Source: JAZKHE01 sp040385525
GTDB taxonomy: Bacteria; Bacteroidota; Bacteroidia; UBA4408
Assembly: GCA_040385525.1 (NCBI GenBank)
Contig: JAZKHE010000002.1
Coordinates: 999,025-1,063,024, forward strand
Length of the DNA: 64,000 nt
Direction of reading: 5' to 3'
Shown: positions 8,768-17,329 of the stretch, in pieces
Numbering within the stretch: position 1 is the first letter of the stretch
Layout of the letters: each line of letters starts with the position of its first letter
Translations under genes and position numbers: made by a program
Notes under the pieces: model-generated
Told to the model about the DNA's origin: nothing
The model's database searches: none
The model's input: the letters and a program-made list of their open reading frames with translations, nothing else

Positions 8768-10228
8768 CTATTCTCCAAATTTTATTATATTATATATTGA
8801 TTTAATGCTAACTAACTGAATGGTAAAAGCCCACAATACAGATGCGCCCGAAAAAATTAAGATTTGAATAATCCAGCTAGCGTTTAGCAAAGTGCATAAA
8901 TAACCTGTAAAAGCAACACCTGTTACAAACGCTGTGAGCGTAAAAATTAGTTTATAATTGGTTTTAAATTTAAACACTCTTTTTGCAATTACAACTTGTA
9001 TGGCTGCTGTTATAAACTGCGTAATCATACTTGCAAAAGCAGAACCAGCGGCTTTGTATTTAGGTATTAAAATTAAGTTTAATACAATATTTAAAATCAT
9101 TCCTGATGCTGCCATAATGTTTAGCTCTTTCATATTTCCGTTAGCAGTTAATAAAGTTCCGAAAATGTAAGTTGTAGATACAGCTAAAAAACAAGTCATT
9201 AAAAAACTAAATACAATAGCAGATTCCTCAATATGAAAATGATACATGGCATTCATTATTTCGGTTGAAAAAAACCAACCACAACCCACAACAATAACGG
9301 CCGGAAGTATTAAAATGGAATAAGAGAGTTTAACTAATTCGTCAATTCGTTGTTTGTGTTTTATCATTTTTGCGAACATAGGTAAAAGCAAACCGGCAAA
9401 AAGATAAGCTATCATATTTGATGCATCTAATAATCTAAAAGCTTTTGCGTAAATCCCTGCTTGCTCTGCGCCATCATCAAGCATTCTTTCAAGCATTACC
9501 GCATCAATTCTATTATAAAATGTCATTAACAAAACCAATATAGCGTATGGAATACTTTTCTTTAAAATCATTAAAGTAAAAACTTTATTAAACTTAAATT
9601 TTAAAGTTTTAGCATGACCAATTACTATAAAAAACGTAATTAATGCAGTTAAAAAATAAGCTGCTGTCTGTGTGTAAACAAACCACATCACATCCATTTT
9701 TTCGTTTATAAATCGACCATAAACTAAAAAAATGCAAATAATTATCATTATTAAGCGATCTAAAATAGAAACAAAACTATCTGTTACAAACAGGTGTAGC
9801 CCAGCTATATTAGAACGTAAATACAAAATCATTGAAATTAAAAACTGGTTGAAGCCTAATATTAACAAGAGTTTCATTAAGCGGTAATCGTAATCAACAA
9901 AAAAGCCAAAAATGGCAGTAGCTAAAATATACAAAACAGCCAACAACAATTTAAGCACAAATAAACTCGAAAAGTGTTTTGTAAGAAGGTGATTGTTTTG
10001 AGCAATATTTTTGTTGTTAAAATTGGTAATTCCAAAATCTAACACAATGTTTAATAAAAAAGAAAAGTTGTATAAAGCAAAATACAAACCATAATCTTGG
10101 TTACCAACTTTTTCTTGAATAACAGGTTCAATACCTAAAATCCAAAAGGGTTTAATAAGCAAGTTTAAAAATAGCAATAATGCTAAGTTGATGATGAATT
10201 TTTTCTGCATAACTAAATCAGGCTGCAA
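8768..10228 (-). CDS. Wzx-type polysaccharide flippase (MATE/MVF superfamily)
   Basis: 486 residues with about 14 hydrophobic helices spread over the full length. Features include 'RSNIAGLHLFVTDSFVSILD', 'YNRIDAVMLERMLDDGAEQA' and 'AGIYAKAFRLLDASNMIAYL'; the latter two (a charged loop followed by G.Y..A.R) are typical of the RfbX/Wzx oligosaccharide exporter family (PF01943/PF13440). The protein is expected to flip lipid-linked oligosaccharide units across the inner membrane. It is co-directional with the FkbM gene upstream (33 bp away) and the Wzz-type gene downstream. Confidence 0.88.
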   Translation of the reverse strand: MQPDLVMQKKFIINLALLLFLNLLIKPFWILGIEPVIQEKVGNQDYGLYFALYNFSFLLNIVLDFGITNFNNKNIAQNNHLLTKHFSSLFVLKLLLAVLYILATAIFGFFVDYDYRLMKLLLILGFNQFLISMILYLRSNIAGLHLFVTDSFVSILDRLIMIIICIFLVYGRFINEKMDVMWFVYTQTAAYFLTALITFFIVIGHAKTLKFKFNKVFTLMILKKSIPYAILVLLMTFYNRIDAVMLERMLDDGAEQAGIYAKAFRLLDASNMIAYLFAGLLLPMFAKMIKHKQRIDELVKLSYSILILPAVIVVGCGWFFSTEIMNAMYHFHIEESAIVFSFLMTCFLAVSTTYIFGTLLTANGNMKELNIMAASGMILNIVLNLILIPKYKAAGSAFASMITQFITAAIQVVIAKRVFKFKTNYKLIFTLTAFVTGVAFTGYLCTLLNASWIIQILIFSGASVLWAFTIQLVSIKSIYNIIKFGE

Positions 10229-10261
10229 AAATAACCAAATATGTTAATTTTATTGCATTTA

Positions 10262-11002
10262 CTATGCTTTAGAATGCGGTAAAAATAAAAAATTCTGACT
10301 TTTACCCGTAATTGGCTTGTCTAAATTAAATTTTTGCCAGGAATTAGTATTGAAATAATGAGCGGTGTAGCCTAAATTAGTTAAAAAATCAATGCTGTTT
10401 TTACGATTTTCATTATCCCATAATTCAACATACAAAATAGGTTTATTGCGCTCTATGGTTAGCTTTGCGCCCAATAATACTTCGTATTCAAAATTTTCAA
10501 CATCAATTTTAATGGCTGTAATTAGCTGATTTTTATAGCTTTCAACATCATCAAGCTTTTTAACATCGATTGTGTAGCTTATTGCATTTTTGGTGTCTGT
10601 TTCCTTAATATTGGCGAGTCCTTGCATGGTTACATTATTTTGTACAGGCACATAAATAGTTGTTTTTTCGTTTGAATTGCCCAATGCAAATTTTTCGAGC
10701 ACAACGTTGTTCAATTTAAAGTATTTACAAACCTTTTCAAAAGCAGTTTGATTAAATGGAACAGGTTCGAAACCAATAATTTTAGAATCTGGAAATTGTT
10801 TAGCAAAATGAACACTTATAATGCCAATATTAGCCCCAACATCAAGAATTAATCCTTTTTTGGTAATTTTTCCGAAAATAGAAAATAGTGGCTTTTCGTA
10901 GGCATCCCATTTTAAAAATTTAATTTTAAGTACCGAAAACCAAAACAAATAGTTTTGGAAACCTAGGGTGCGTTGCAGTATTAATTTTAAAAAGCTTTTC
11001 AT
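10262..11002 (-). CDS. FkbM family SAM-dependent methyltransferase, second copy
   Basis: From ATG at 11002 the protein has 246 residues. SAM motif I is 'GLILDVGANIGIISVHFAKQ', motif II 'SKIIGFEPVPFNQTAFEK', and the FkbM signature is 'ITAIKIDVENFEYEVLLGAK'. An in-frame extension to a TTG at 11098 is possible, but it would overlap the start of the divergent glycosyltransferase at 11062; the ATG start MKSFLKLILQRTLGF avoids this and is preferred. It heads the minus-strand operon FkbM-Wzx-Wzz-Wzy-membrane protein. It is only distantly similar to the other FkbM protein at 4060, so this is not a recent duplication. Likely role: methylation of a sugar in the exported polymer. Confidence 0.85.
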   Translation of the reverse strand: MKSFLKLILQRTLGFQNYLFWFSVLKIKFLKWDAYEKPLFSIFGKITKKGLILDVGANIGIISVHFAKQFPDSKIIGFEPVPFNQTAFEKVCKYFKLNNVVLEKFALGNSNEKTTIYVPVQNNVTMQGLANIKETDTKNAISYTIDVKKLDDVESYKNQLITAIKIDVENFEYEVLLGAKLTIERNKPILYVELWDNENRKNSIDFLTNLGYTAHYFNTNSWQKFNLDKPITGKSQNFLFLPHSKA

Positions 11003-11061
11003 TTTATAAAGGGCAAAAGTAATAGTTTTTAGTAATTTAGATTTTTTAAAACTCAAATTAC

Positions 11062-12195
11062 TTGAAAATTGCTGTAAATACCCGCTTATTGTTACCAAAC
11101 CGAATTGATGGTATTGCGCGATTTACCTTTGAAACGCTCAAGTTAATTACTCAAAAGTATCCTGAGCACCAGTTTTATTTCTTTTTTGACCGACCATTTA
11201 GCGATGAATTTATTTTTTCAGAAAACATAATTCCAATTGTAATTGGACCTCAAGCCCGACATCCATTTTTATTTTATTGGTGGTTTGAGTTTTCGATTTC
11301 AAAGCAGTTAAAAAAAATTAAACCCGATTTATTTTTGTCGCCAGATGGTTTTTTGAGTTTGAACACAAACGTTAAATCGTTGCCAGTAATTCACGATATT
11401 AATTTTGTTCACTATAAAAAAAATATACCTTGGTTGGTAAGCAAATATTATAATTATTTCTTCCCTAAATTTGCAAAAAAAGCAAGTAGAATTGTTACTG
11501 TGTCGAATTTTTCTGCTAAAGATATTTCAATGAATTTTGGAATTGATAGCAATAAAATTGATGTTGTTTTTAATGGTGTGAGCGATATTTTTAAACCGAT
11601 TAACGACGAATTAATTAAACAAAATACAAGACAAAAATACAGCGAATCAAAACAGTTTTTTATTGCTGTAAGTTCAATTCATCCGCGAAAAAATATTGCA
11701 GGTTTACTAAAAGCGTTTAATCAATTTAAAACTGAAAGTAATAACGAACATAAATTAATTTTAGTAGGAGATAGTTATTTTTGGGATAAGGAAATGACAG
11801 AGCAATTAAAGCAAATGGACTTTAAAAAAGATGTTGTTTTTACAGGAAAAATAAATGACGAAGAATTGGCAAAACTAATGGCATCAGCAAGTGCAATGCT
11901 ATACGTTCCTTTTTTTGAAGGTTTTGGAATTCCTATTTTAGAAGCTTTTAAAAGTGAAATCCCAGTAATATCTTCTAACACAAGCTCATTGCCCGAAGTG
12001 TATGGCGATGCTGCTTTGGCAGTAAATCCTTCGTCTACAAACGAAATTGCAGAAGCAATGCAAAACATTGTAAACAACAACGAATTAAGAAATAATTTAG
12101 TAGAAAAAGGAAAAATACAACTTCAAAAATACTCCTGGCAAAAAACAGCCGATTTACTTTGGCAATCTATGCTTAAAACAATAAATAATGCTTAA
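11062..12195 (+). CDS. Family 4 glycosyltransferase with TTG start
   Basis: 377 residues. It begins at a TTG codon (11062) with MKIAVNTRLLLPNRIDGIAR, the usual N-terminus of a GT4 subgroup that includes mannosyltransferases. The donor-binding domain shows 'FIAVSSIHPRKNIAGLLKAF', then 'MLYVPFFEGFGIPILEAFKS', containing the E-x7-E motif, and 'SLPEVYGDAALAVNP'. No in-frame ATG lies close by that would keep the conserved beginning, so TTG is taken as the start. It is divergent from the FkbM operon (59 bp between starts) and overlaps rnhB by 8 bp at its 3' end. Confidence 0.88.
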   Translation: MKIAVNTRLLLPNRIDGIARFTFETLKLITQKYPEHQFYFFFDRPFSDEFIFSENIIPIVIGPQARHPFLFYWWFEFSISKQLKKIKPDLFLSPDGFLSLNTNVKSLPVIHDINFVHYKKNIPWLVSKYYNYFFPKFAKKASRIVTVSNFSAKDISMNFGIDSNKIDVVFNGVSDIFKPINDELIKQNTRQKYSESKQFFIAVSSIHPRKNIAGLLKAFNQFKTESNNEHKLILVGDSYFWDKEMTEQLKQMDFKKDVVFTGKINDEELAKLMASASAMLYVPFFEGFGIPILEAFKSEIPVISSNTSSLPEVYGDAALAVNPSSTNEIAEAMQNIVNNNELRNNLVEKGKIQLQKYSWQKTADLLWQSMLKTINNA

Positions 12196-12787
12196 AAGTT
12201 ATTTTGATAAAAGTAAAATAGAAGCTGGTTGCGACGAAGCTGGTAGAGGCTGTTTAGCTGGGCCGGTTGTTGCTGCTGCAGTTATATTACCTAAAAAATA
12301 CAAGCATAAATTATTAAACGATTCAAAACAGTTAACCGAAAAAAACAGAGATATTCTTCGTTTAGAAATAGAAAAGGAAGCTTTGTGTTTTGCTGTAGGC
12401 ATAGTTGATAATTTAGAAATTGATAAAATCAATATTTTAAATGCTTCGTTTAAAGCCATGCATTTAGCGGTTGATAAACTTACAATAACACCCAATTTAT
12501 TGTTGATAGATGGCAATCGTTTTAAAGCCTATAAAGATATTTCGCACGAATGTATAATTAAAGGCGATGGTAAATTTTTATCGATAGCAGCAGCTTCGGT
12601 TTTAGCAAAAACCTATAGAGACGAAATTATGTACGAATTAGATGCTAAATACCCACAATACAATTGGAAAAAAAACAAAGCTTACCCAACAGCCGACCAT
12701 AGAAATGCAATTAGAGAATACGGCACAACTCCATACCACCGCATGAGTTACCGCCTTTTACCAGAACAATTTAAACTTGATTTATAA
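12188..12787 (+). CDS. rnhB: Ribonuclease HII
   Basis: 199 residues, normal for RNase HII. The catalytic acidic residues are visible in 'EAGCDEAGRGCLAGPVVAAA' (DEAGRG), in 'LLIDGNRF' and in 'AAASVLAKTYRDEIM'. The enzyme cuts RNA in RNA/DNA hybrids, including single ribonucleotides built into DNA, in the cytoplasm. It overlaps the upstream glycosyltransferase gene by 8 bp, so a housekeeping repair gene is translationally coupled to a surface-polysaccharide gene, which is probably accidental. 'PYHRMSYR' near the end is the expected conserved C-terminal segment. Confidence 0.96.
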   Translation: MLKSYFDKSKIEAGCDEAGRGCLAGPVVAAAVILPKKYKHKLLNDSKQLTEKNRDILRLEIEKEALCFAVGIVDNLEIDKINILNASFKAMHLAVDKLTITPNLLLIDGNRFKAYKDISHECIIKGDGKFLSIAAASVLAKTYRDEIMYELDAKYPQYNWKKNKAYPTADHRNAIREYGTTPYHRMSYRLLPEQFKLDL

Positions 12788-12790
12788 TTC

Positions 12791-12821
12791 TTGACTTATT
12801 CTTTAATTAAGACTACTTTTG
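12791..12821 (+). promoter_or_regulatory. Bacteroidota-type promoter for the lipoprotein-OmpA operon
   Basis: A TACTTTTG box at 12814-12821 matches the -7 consensus TAnnTTTG. A TTG (12791-12793) lies 20 bp upstream, close to the usual -33 spacing. Transcription would begin near 12828, about 10 nt before the ATG at 12838. Confidence 0.55.
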
Positions 12822-12837
12822 CACAAAATATATCAAC

Positions 12838-14475
12838 ATGAAATTTAAAATTTTTAACACAAAATCATTGTTAACTACATTGATTGCTTCGTTTTTGTTT
12901 GTTACAGCATGCACCGAAGGCTATTTCGATTTTGATAAAGTAGGAAAAGGAAGTAATTGGAACCCTAATTTTGCAATTCCATTAGCAAAAGCAACTTTAA
13001 CAGTTAAGGATATTTTATTTAACGCTGATAAAGATGGTAACATTTTAACCGATGGAAATGGTTTTTTAACTTTAGTTTATAAAAGCAATTTATTTTCTAA
13101 ATCTGCCGAAGAAGTTATAAATATTCCGAACCAAAATTTAACGCAATTTAATTTTTCGATGAATGCAACAGATGTTGCAGCATTTAATTTAATACCTACT
13201 GGTAGTCAATTTACAGTTCCATTAACGCAAGATGTTCCAGTAGTAATTACTTCTGGCAGTTCTTCTAAAATAGATTCAATACTATTTAAAAATTTGGAGT
13301 GGATAATAAATATGAGAAACAATTTCCCACACAATTGTTCTGTAAAATTAACTTTACCCAATGCTAAAAAAAATGGAGTAGCTTACCAAAGAACTTTTGC
13401 AGTACCTGCAAATGGAGTGTATAATAGTAATCCTTTTGAAGATTTAGCAGGTTACTCATTTAATATGACTTATAATGGTGGGCAAAATACCTACCAAATG
13501 CAATTAGAATTTACGTTTACTAAAAGTGCTTCTGCTGCTACAACAAGCGATTTATTTATAATGGATCAAAGTTTAGCAAATACAAAATTTGCTAAATTTT
13601 TTGGATACATTGATGAAAAATTGTTAACGCCAACTCCAGATACTACAGCAATTAGTTTCTTTAATAATGCGGCTGGTACACCAGAATTTTTATTAGTAGA
13701 TCCTAAAATAAAATTGAGTTTTGCAAATTCTTTTGGTGTTGCCTTGCAATCGAAATTTGTTCAGTTTGATGGCGTAAATACTTATCAAGGTGTTACACAA
13801 ACTACTAATTTAGGTTTAACCAATACCATTAATATTGCTGCTCCAACTTTTTCGCAATTAGGCTCAGTAATTATGTCGAGTTTTTTGGTTGATAAAACCA
13901 ATAGTAGTATTGTTGATTTTATTAATCGTCAGCCTAAACAAATTATTTTACAATTTGAAACAAATACAGTTCCTAACGGAAATACAAATTTTGTTTTAGA
14001 TACTAGTCGTTTAAAAGTTGATGTTGAAGTTGAATTGCCATTTCACGGTATTGCAAAAAATATTGTTTTTATTGATACAGTAGAAATTGAAAATTTTGAA
14101 AACATTGAAGAAAGTGTAGAAAGCGCAACTATACGTTTGTATACATCAAACGGATTTCCTGTTGAGTTGTTTTTAGAGTTAGCGTATGCTGATGAATATG
14201 GGAATAAATTAGGTTATTTTATTCCTGCATCTAACTCGCATATAATTCAATCGGGCGCAATTGATAGCGACGGAAGAGTTGTAAGTAAAACAGAAAAATT
14301 AACCGATATTATTATTACAAAAAACGAATTAACAAAAGCAAAATTTGCTAAAAAATTAATTGTTTTTGCAAAAGCATCGAGCACAGATAATGGAGATAAA
14401 TACGTTAAGTTTTATTCTGATTACACCTTAGATGTTCGTTTGGGTGTGCAAACAAAAATTAATGTTAAATTTTAA
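12838..14475 (+). CDS. Large surface lipoprotein, unrecognised family
   Basis: 545 residues with a signal peptide and lipobox 'FVTAC' (Cys at residue 25), so it is a lipoprotein. The mature part opens 'CTEGYFDFDKVGKGSNWNPN', and a segment 'PNFAIPLAKATLTVKDIL' follows. It is rich in beta-strand-like sequence and has no catalytic motif I recognise. It lies 18 bp upstream of the DUF5723/OmpA gene and shares its promoter, so the two probably work together in the outer membrane, perhaps as lipoprotein and anchor (inference). Homologous lipoprotein-OmpA pairs are my expectation for the phylum, but I could not check this. Confidence 0.65.
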   Translation: MKFKIFNTKSLLTTLIASFLFVTACTEGYFDFDKVGKGSNWNPNFAIPLAKATLTVKDILFNADKDGNILTDGNGFLTLVYKSNLFSKSAEEVINIPNQNLTQFNFSMNATDVAAFNLIPTGSQFTVPLTQDVPVVITSGSSSKIDSILFKNLEWIINMRNNFPHNCSVKLTLPNAKKNGVAYQRTFAVPANGVYNSNPFEDLAGYSFNMTYNGGQNTYQMQLEFTFTKSASAATTSDLFIMDQSLANTKFAKFFGYIDEKLLTPTPDTTAISFFNNAAGTPEFLLVDPKIKLSFANSFGVALQSKFVQFDGVNTYQGVTQTTNLGLTNTINIAAPTFSQLGSVIMSSFLVDKTNSSIVDFINRQPKQIILQFETNTVPNGNTNFVLDTSRLKVDVEVELPFHGIAKNIVFIDTVEIENFENIEESVESATIRLYTSNGFPVELFLELAYADEYGNKLGYFIPASNSHIIQSGAIDSDGRVVSKTEKLTDIIITKNELTKAKFAKKLIVFAKASSTDNGDKYVKFYSDYTLDVRLGVQTKINVKF

Positions 14476-14493
14476 TTGAGGAGCTAAGTACTT

Positions 14494-16959
14494 ATGAAAA
14501 AATATATACATACAATCATTTTATTTTTTGTTACTACATTTTCTGCTTTTGCACAAGAAAGTATGACTTTGTATAACATGCAATCAATTCCGCAATCAAA
14601 TTATTTAAACCCAGCTAACATGCCTTTAAGTAAGGTAAATATTGGCTTGCCAGGAATATCATCTAATTATTTTAGTGTAAATAATAACGGATTTAGATAT
14701 AGTGATATGGTGAAAAAACGCGACGATGATTCATTATATTTTGATGTAGAAGATTGGTTAAGCAAATTAAAAAAGAACAACGATTTAAATGTTAATTCGC
14801 AAATTGATTTATTCTCTTTAGGTATAAAAGTAAAAAAACATTACTTCTCTCTTAACCTTACAGAGAAACTTAATTTTAGATTTCGCTACCCAAAAGATTT
14901 TTTCAATTTTGTGGTTTTAGGAAATGGTGCATTTTTAGACCAAACACTTAATTTTAATTTTGGTGTAGAAGCAATGCACTACCGCGAGTTAGGATTAAAT
15001 TATTCGCAACAAGTAAACGATAAATTATCTGTTGGTGGTAGATTAAAAGTGCTATATGGTTACGAAAATGTTCACACCAAACAATCAGACATAACACTTT
15101 ATACCGACCCAAGTTATTTTGATATCACGGCATCATCAAACATAAACATACAAACTTCTGGAATTGATACTTCATCTTTTTCTGATTTAGAAGTGAAAAA
15201 TTATTTACAGAAAAAGAAAAATAGAGGAGCTGCTATCGATTTAGGCGCTAATTATAAATTAAACGATAAACTATCATTTTCGGCTAGTTTGTTAGACGTT
15301 GGCGCTATAAATTGGAAAACCGACAACGTAAATTATGTTAACAAAAATGCAAACGCATCTTTTACTTTTACGGGTGTTGATTTTAATACATTTATAAACG
15401 ATACTATTAATTGGGAAACTGCTGGCGAAAAGTTAACCGATTCTATTGTAGGTACTTTTCAAATTGAAAGTAAAAGAGGCGTAGCATACAAAACTTGGTT
15501 GCCAATGCAAATGTATTTAAATGCGAATTACCATTTAAATGTAAAAAATAAAGTTAGCGCAACATTGTATAATCAATTTTACGATAAAGCTCCGCACCCC
15601 GCTGCATCTATTGCTTTTACAACAAGAGCTGGTCGTTGGGCAAGTGCATCAGTAAGTTATACAGCAGCACACCGTAGCTTTAATAATATAGGTTTTGGTT
15701 TCTCATTAAACTTGGGTCCAGTTCAATTATATACAGTTGCCGATAATGTGTTTGCATTAATTAAACCACAACACACAAAAAACTTTAATGTTAGAATGGC
15801 GCTTAATTTAACTTTTGGCAGAGATCATATTGATAGAGATAGAGATGGTGTGCCAGATAAAAAAGACGATTGTCCAGATGTTAAAGGTTTGGTTCAGTTT
15901 AATGGTTGCCCAGATGGAGATGGCGATGGTGTTATCGATTTAAAAGATAACTGTCCAGACATTGCTGGTTTAGCAGAATTTAGTGGTTGCCCAGATAGAG
16001 ATGGCGATAAAGTTATCGATAGTCAAGATGTGTGTCCTGATGTAGCTGGCGATAAAGATTTAAACGGTTGCCCAGATAAAGATGGAGATAAAATTATTGA
16101 TGAAAAAGATAAATGTCCTGATGTTGCAGGTATAAAAGAATTTGAGGGTTGCCCAGATAAAGATGGTGATAAGATTATCGACAGCGATGATGAGTGTCCG
16201 GAACTTGCTGGTATTGCTCAGTTTAAAGGTTGTCCTGATACTGATGGAGACGGAATAAAAGATTCTGAAGATATTTGTCCAGATAGACCTGGAACGTTAG
16301 AAAAACGTGGTTGCCCAATTGATAGATTATTAATTTTGGATGAAACAGGAAAAGTAATTGCAATAGCAGTTAAAAACGAAGAAGGATTTTTTGTATTTGA
16401 AAAACTTCCAGACGTAGCGAGTTTTATTTACAAATTAGAAGGTACTGATACCGACTTCAACAACATGAAAATTAAGTTTACAGAAGGTGGCGAAGCTAAG
16501 TTGGAAAAAAATGCAAACGGAACATTTAGTTTCAAAAAACTTTCGCAAGATTATAATACACTTACTCAGTTACCTGAAGAAGATGCAACAGTTTTATTGA
16601 AAAAAGAAGAAGAAGAAATTATTAAAAAAGCATTTGATAATTTAGAGTTCAACACGGGTAAAGCTATTATCAATCCAAACTCATTGCCGTCGTTAACCGA
16701 CTTAGCAGGCTTGTTAAAATCTAAACCAGATTGGAGAATTCGTATCTCAGGCCATACCGATAATGTAGGTAATGCAAAAGCAAACTTAACTTTATCTAAA
16801 GGAAGAGCCGAAGCCGTTAAAAAATATTTGGTAAGCAAAGGTGTAAATGTTAATGCAGTTTTAGTAAACTACTATGGCGGAACAGAGCCAATAGCTGATA
16901 ATGCAACCGAAGAAGGTCGTCAGAAAAACCGACGTGTAGAAATGAAGATTATTGATTAA
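14494..16959 (+). CDS. DUF5723 - thrombospondin type 3 repeats - OmpA outer-membrane protein
   Basis: 821 residues. After a signal peptide (1-21), residues of about 22-440 are a beta-barrel-like region matching what I know as DUF5723 ('YLNPANMPLSKVNIGLPG' near its start). Residues of about 447-609 are six thrombospondin type 3 calcium-binding repeats of the form 'DxDxDGxxDxxDxCPDxxG'. After a linker, residues of about 709-821 are an OmpA peptidoglycan-binding domain, 'RIRISGHTDNVGNAKANLTL' through 'GRQKNRRVEM', with the conserved Asp and Arg. The protein thus joins outer membrane and cell wall through a Ca-dependent rod. GAGGAG at 14478-14483 is a strong ribosome site, 10 bp from ATG. Confidence 0.88.
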   Translation: MKKYIHTIILFFVTTFSAFAQESMTLYNMQSIPQSNYLNPANMPLSKVNIGLPGISSNYFSVNNNGFRYSDMVKKRDDDSLYFDVEDWLSKLKKNNDLNVNSQIDLFSLGIKVKKHYFSLNLTEKLNFRFRYPKDFFNFVVLGNGAFLDQTLNFNFGVEAMHYRELGLNYSQQVNDKLSVGGRLKVLYGYENVHTKQSDITLYTDPSYFDITASSNINIQTSGIDTSSFSDLEVKNYLQKKKNRGAAIDLGANYKLNDKLSFSASLLDVGAINWKTDNVNYVNKNANASFTFTGVDFNTFINDTINWETAGEKLTDSIVGTFQIESKRGVAYKTWLPMQMYLNANYHLNVKNKVSATLYNQFYDKAPHPAASIAFTTRAGRWASASVSYTAAHRSFNNIGFGFSLNLGPVQLYTVADNVFALIKPQHTKNFNVRMALNLTFGRDHIDRDRDGVPDKKDDCPDVKGLVQFNGCPDGDGDGVIDLKDNCPDIAGLAEFSGCPDRDGDKVIDSQDVCPDVAGDKDLNGCPDKDGDKIIDEKDKCPDVAGIKEFEGCPDKDGDKIIDSDDECPELAGIAQFKGCPDTDGDGIKDSEDICPDRPGTLEKRGCPIDRLLILDETGKVIAIAVKNEEGFFVFEKLPDVASFIYKLEGTDTDFNNMKIKFTEGGEAKLEKNANGTFSFKKLSQDYNTLTQLPEEDATVLLKKEEEEIIKKAFDNLEFNTGKAIINPNSLPSLTDLAGLLKSKPDWRIRISGHTDNVGNAKANLTLSKGRAEAVKKYLVSKGVNVNAVLVNYYGGTEPIADNATEEGRQKNRRVEMKIID

Positions 16960-17045
16960 TAATTCAATTAATGAATGTTCGCACTTTTGTAACAAAACTC
17001 TATGAACTAAGGATAGACTTAAGTTCAAGAGACGAGCGTGAGCCT

Positions 17046-17157
17046 GACAAAACGCGAAGGCGAGTGGCTTTGCGCAAAGCATTCGTTTTGTCTTGACTTT
17101 TTTTGGTTCGTTTTTTGTGTCAAGACAAAAAATGAACGTAAAGAGCCAATGCACCTT
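17046..17157 (+). repeat. Structured intergenic repeat, copy A
   Basis: An outer inverted repeat, GACAAAACG (17046-17054) and CGTTTTGTC (17084-17092), encloses a GC-richer loop. It is followed by TCTTGAC (17091-17097) pairing with GTCAAGA (17119-17125). Interleaved with that stem, GTTCGTTTTTT (17106-17116) can pair with AAAAAATGAAC (17127-17137), so the two stems exclude each other. The segment 17099-17157 recurs inverted at 63942-64000 with one mismatch, and the architecture recurs at 48098-48288. The remainder of the 370-bp gap holds AT-rich sequence and the terminator at 17236. Confidence 0.75.
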
Positions 17158-17235
17158 TTTACTTTGAGTTGTTGTTTAGTTAAGTGAAAGAAAATAGAGG
17201 TGTGTTTGTGGATATTCAATTCTAATTAATTATTT

Positions 17236-17262
17236 AGGCGACTCAACGAGTCGCCTTTTTTT
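17236..17262 (+). terminator. Rho-independent terminator after the OmpA gene
   Basis: A perfect 9-bp stem, AGGCGACTC and GAGTCGCCT with an AAC loop, is followed by a run of seven T. It lies 277 bp past the stop at 16959, after repeat copy A, and 68 bp before hemN. Confidence 0.85.
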
Positions 17263-17329
17263 ATGATATATCTCATTGTTTGTAAACTATTGTTTCAACA
17301 ATTTTGTACTGTTTTAAAAAGAGCAGACA

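Noticed and set aside
11003..11098. N-terminal extension of the second FkbM gene to a TTG
   Set aside because: It would overlap the start of the divergent glycosyltransferase and has no matching homologous residues; ATG 11002 is used.
15832..16320. Regular short repeats that might be a CRISPR array
   Set aside because: The repeats are in frame and encode thrombospondin type 3 calcium-binding units; there are no identical repeats with unique spacers and no cas genes.
16861..17219. Two minus-strand reading frames over the end of the OmpA gene and the adjacent gap
   Set aside because: They run through repeat copy A and the 3' end of a well-supported gene, have no recognisable domain, and are explained by the GC-richer repeat.
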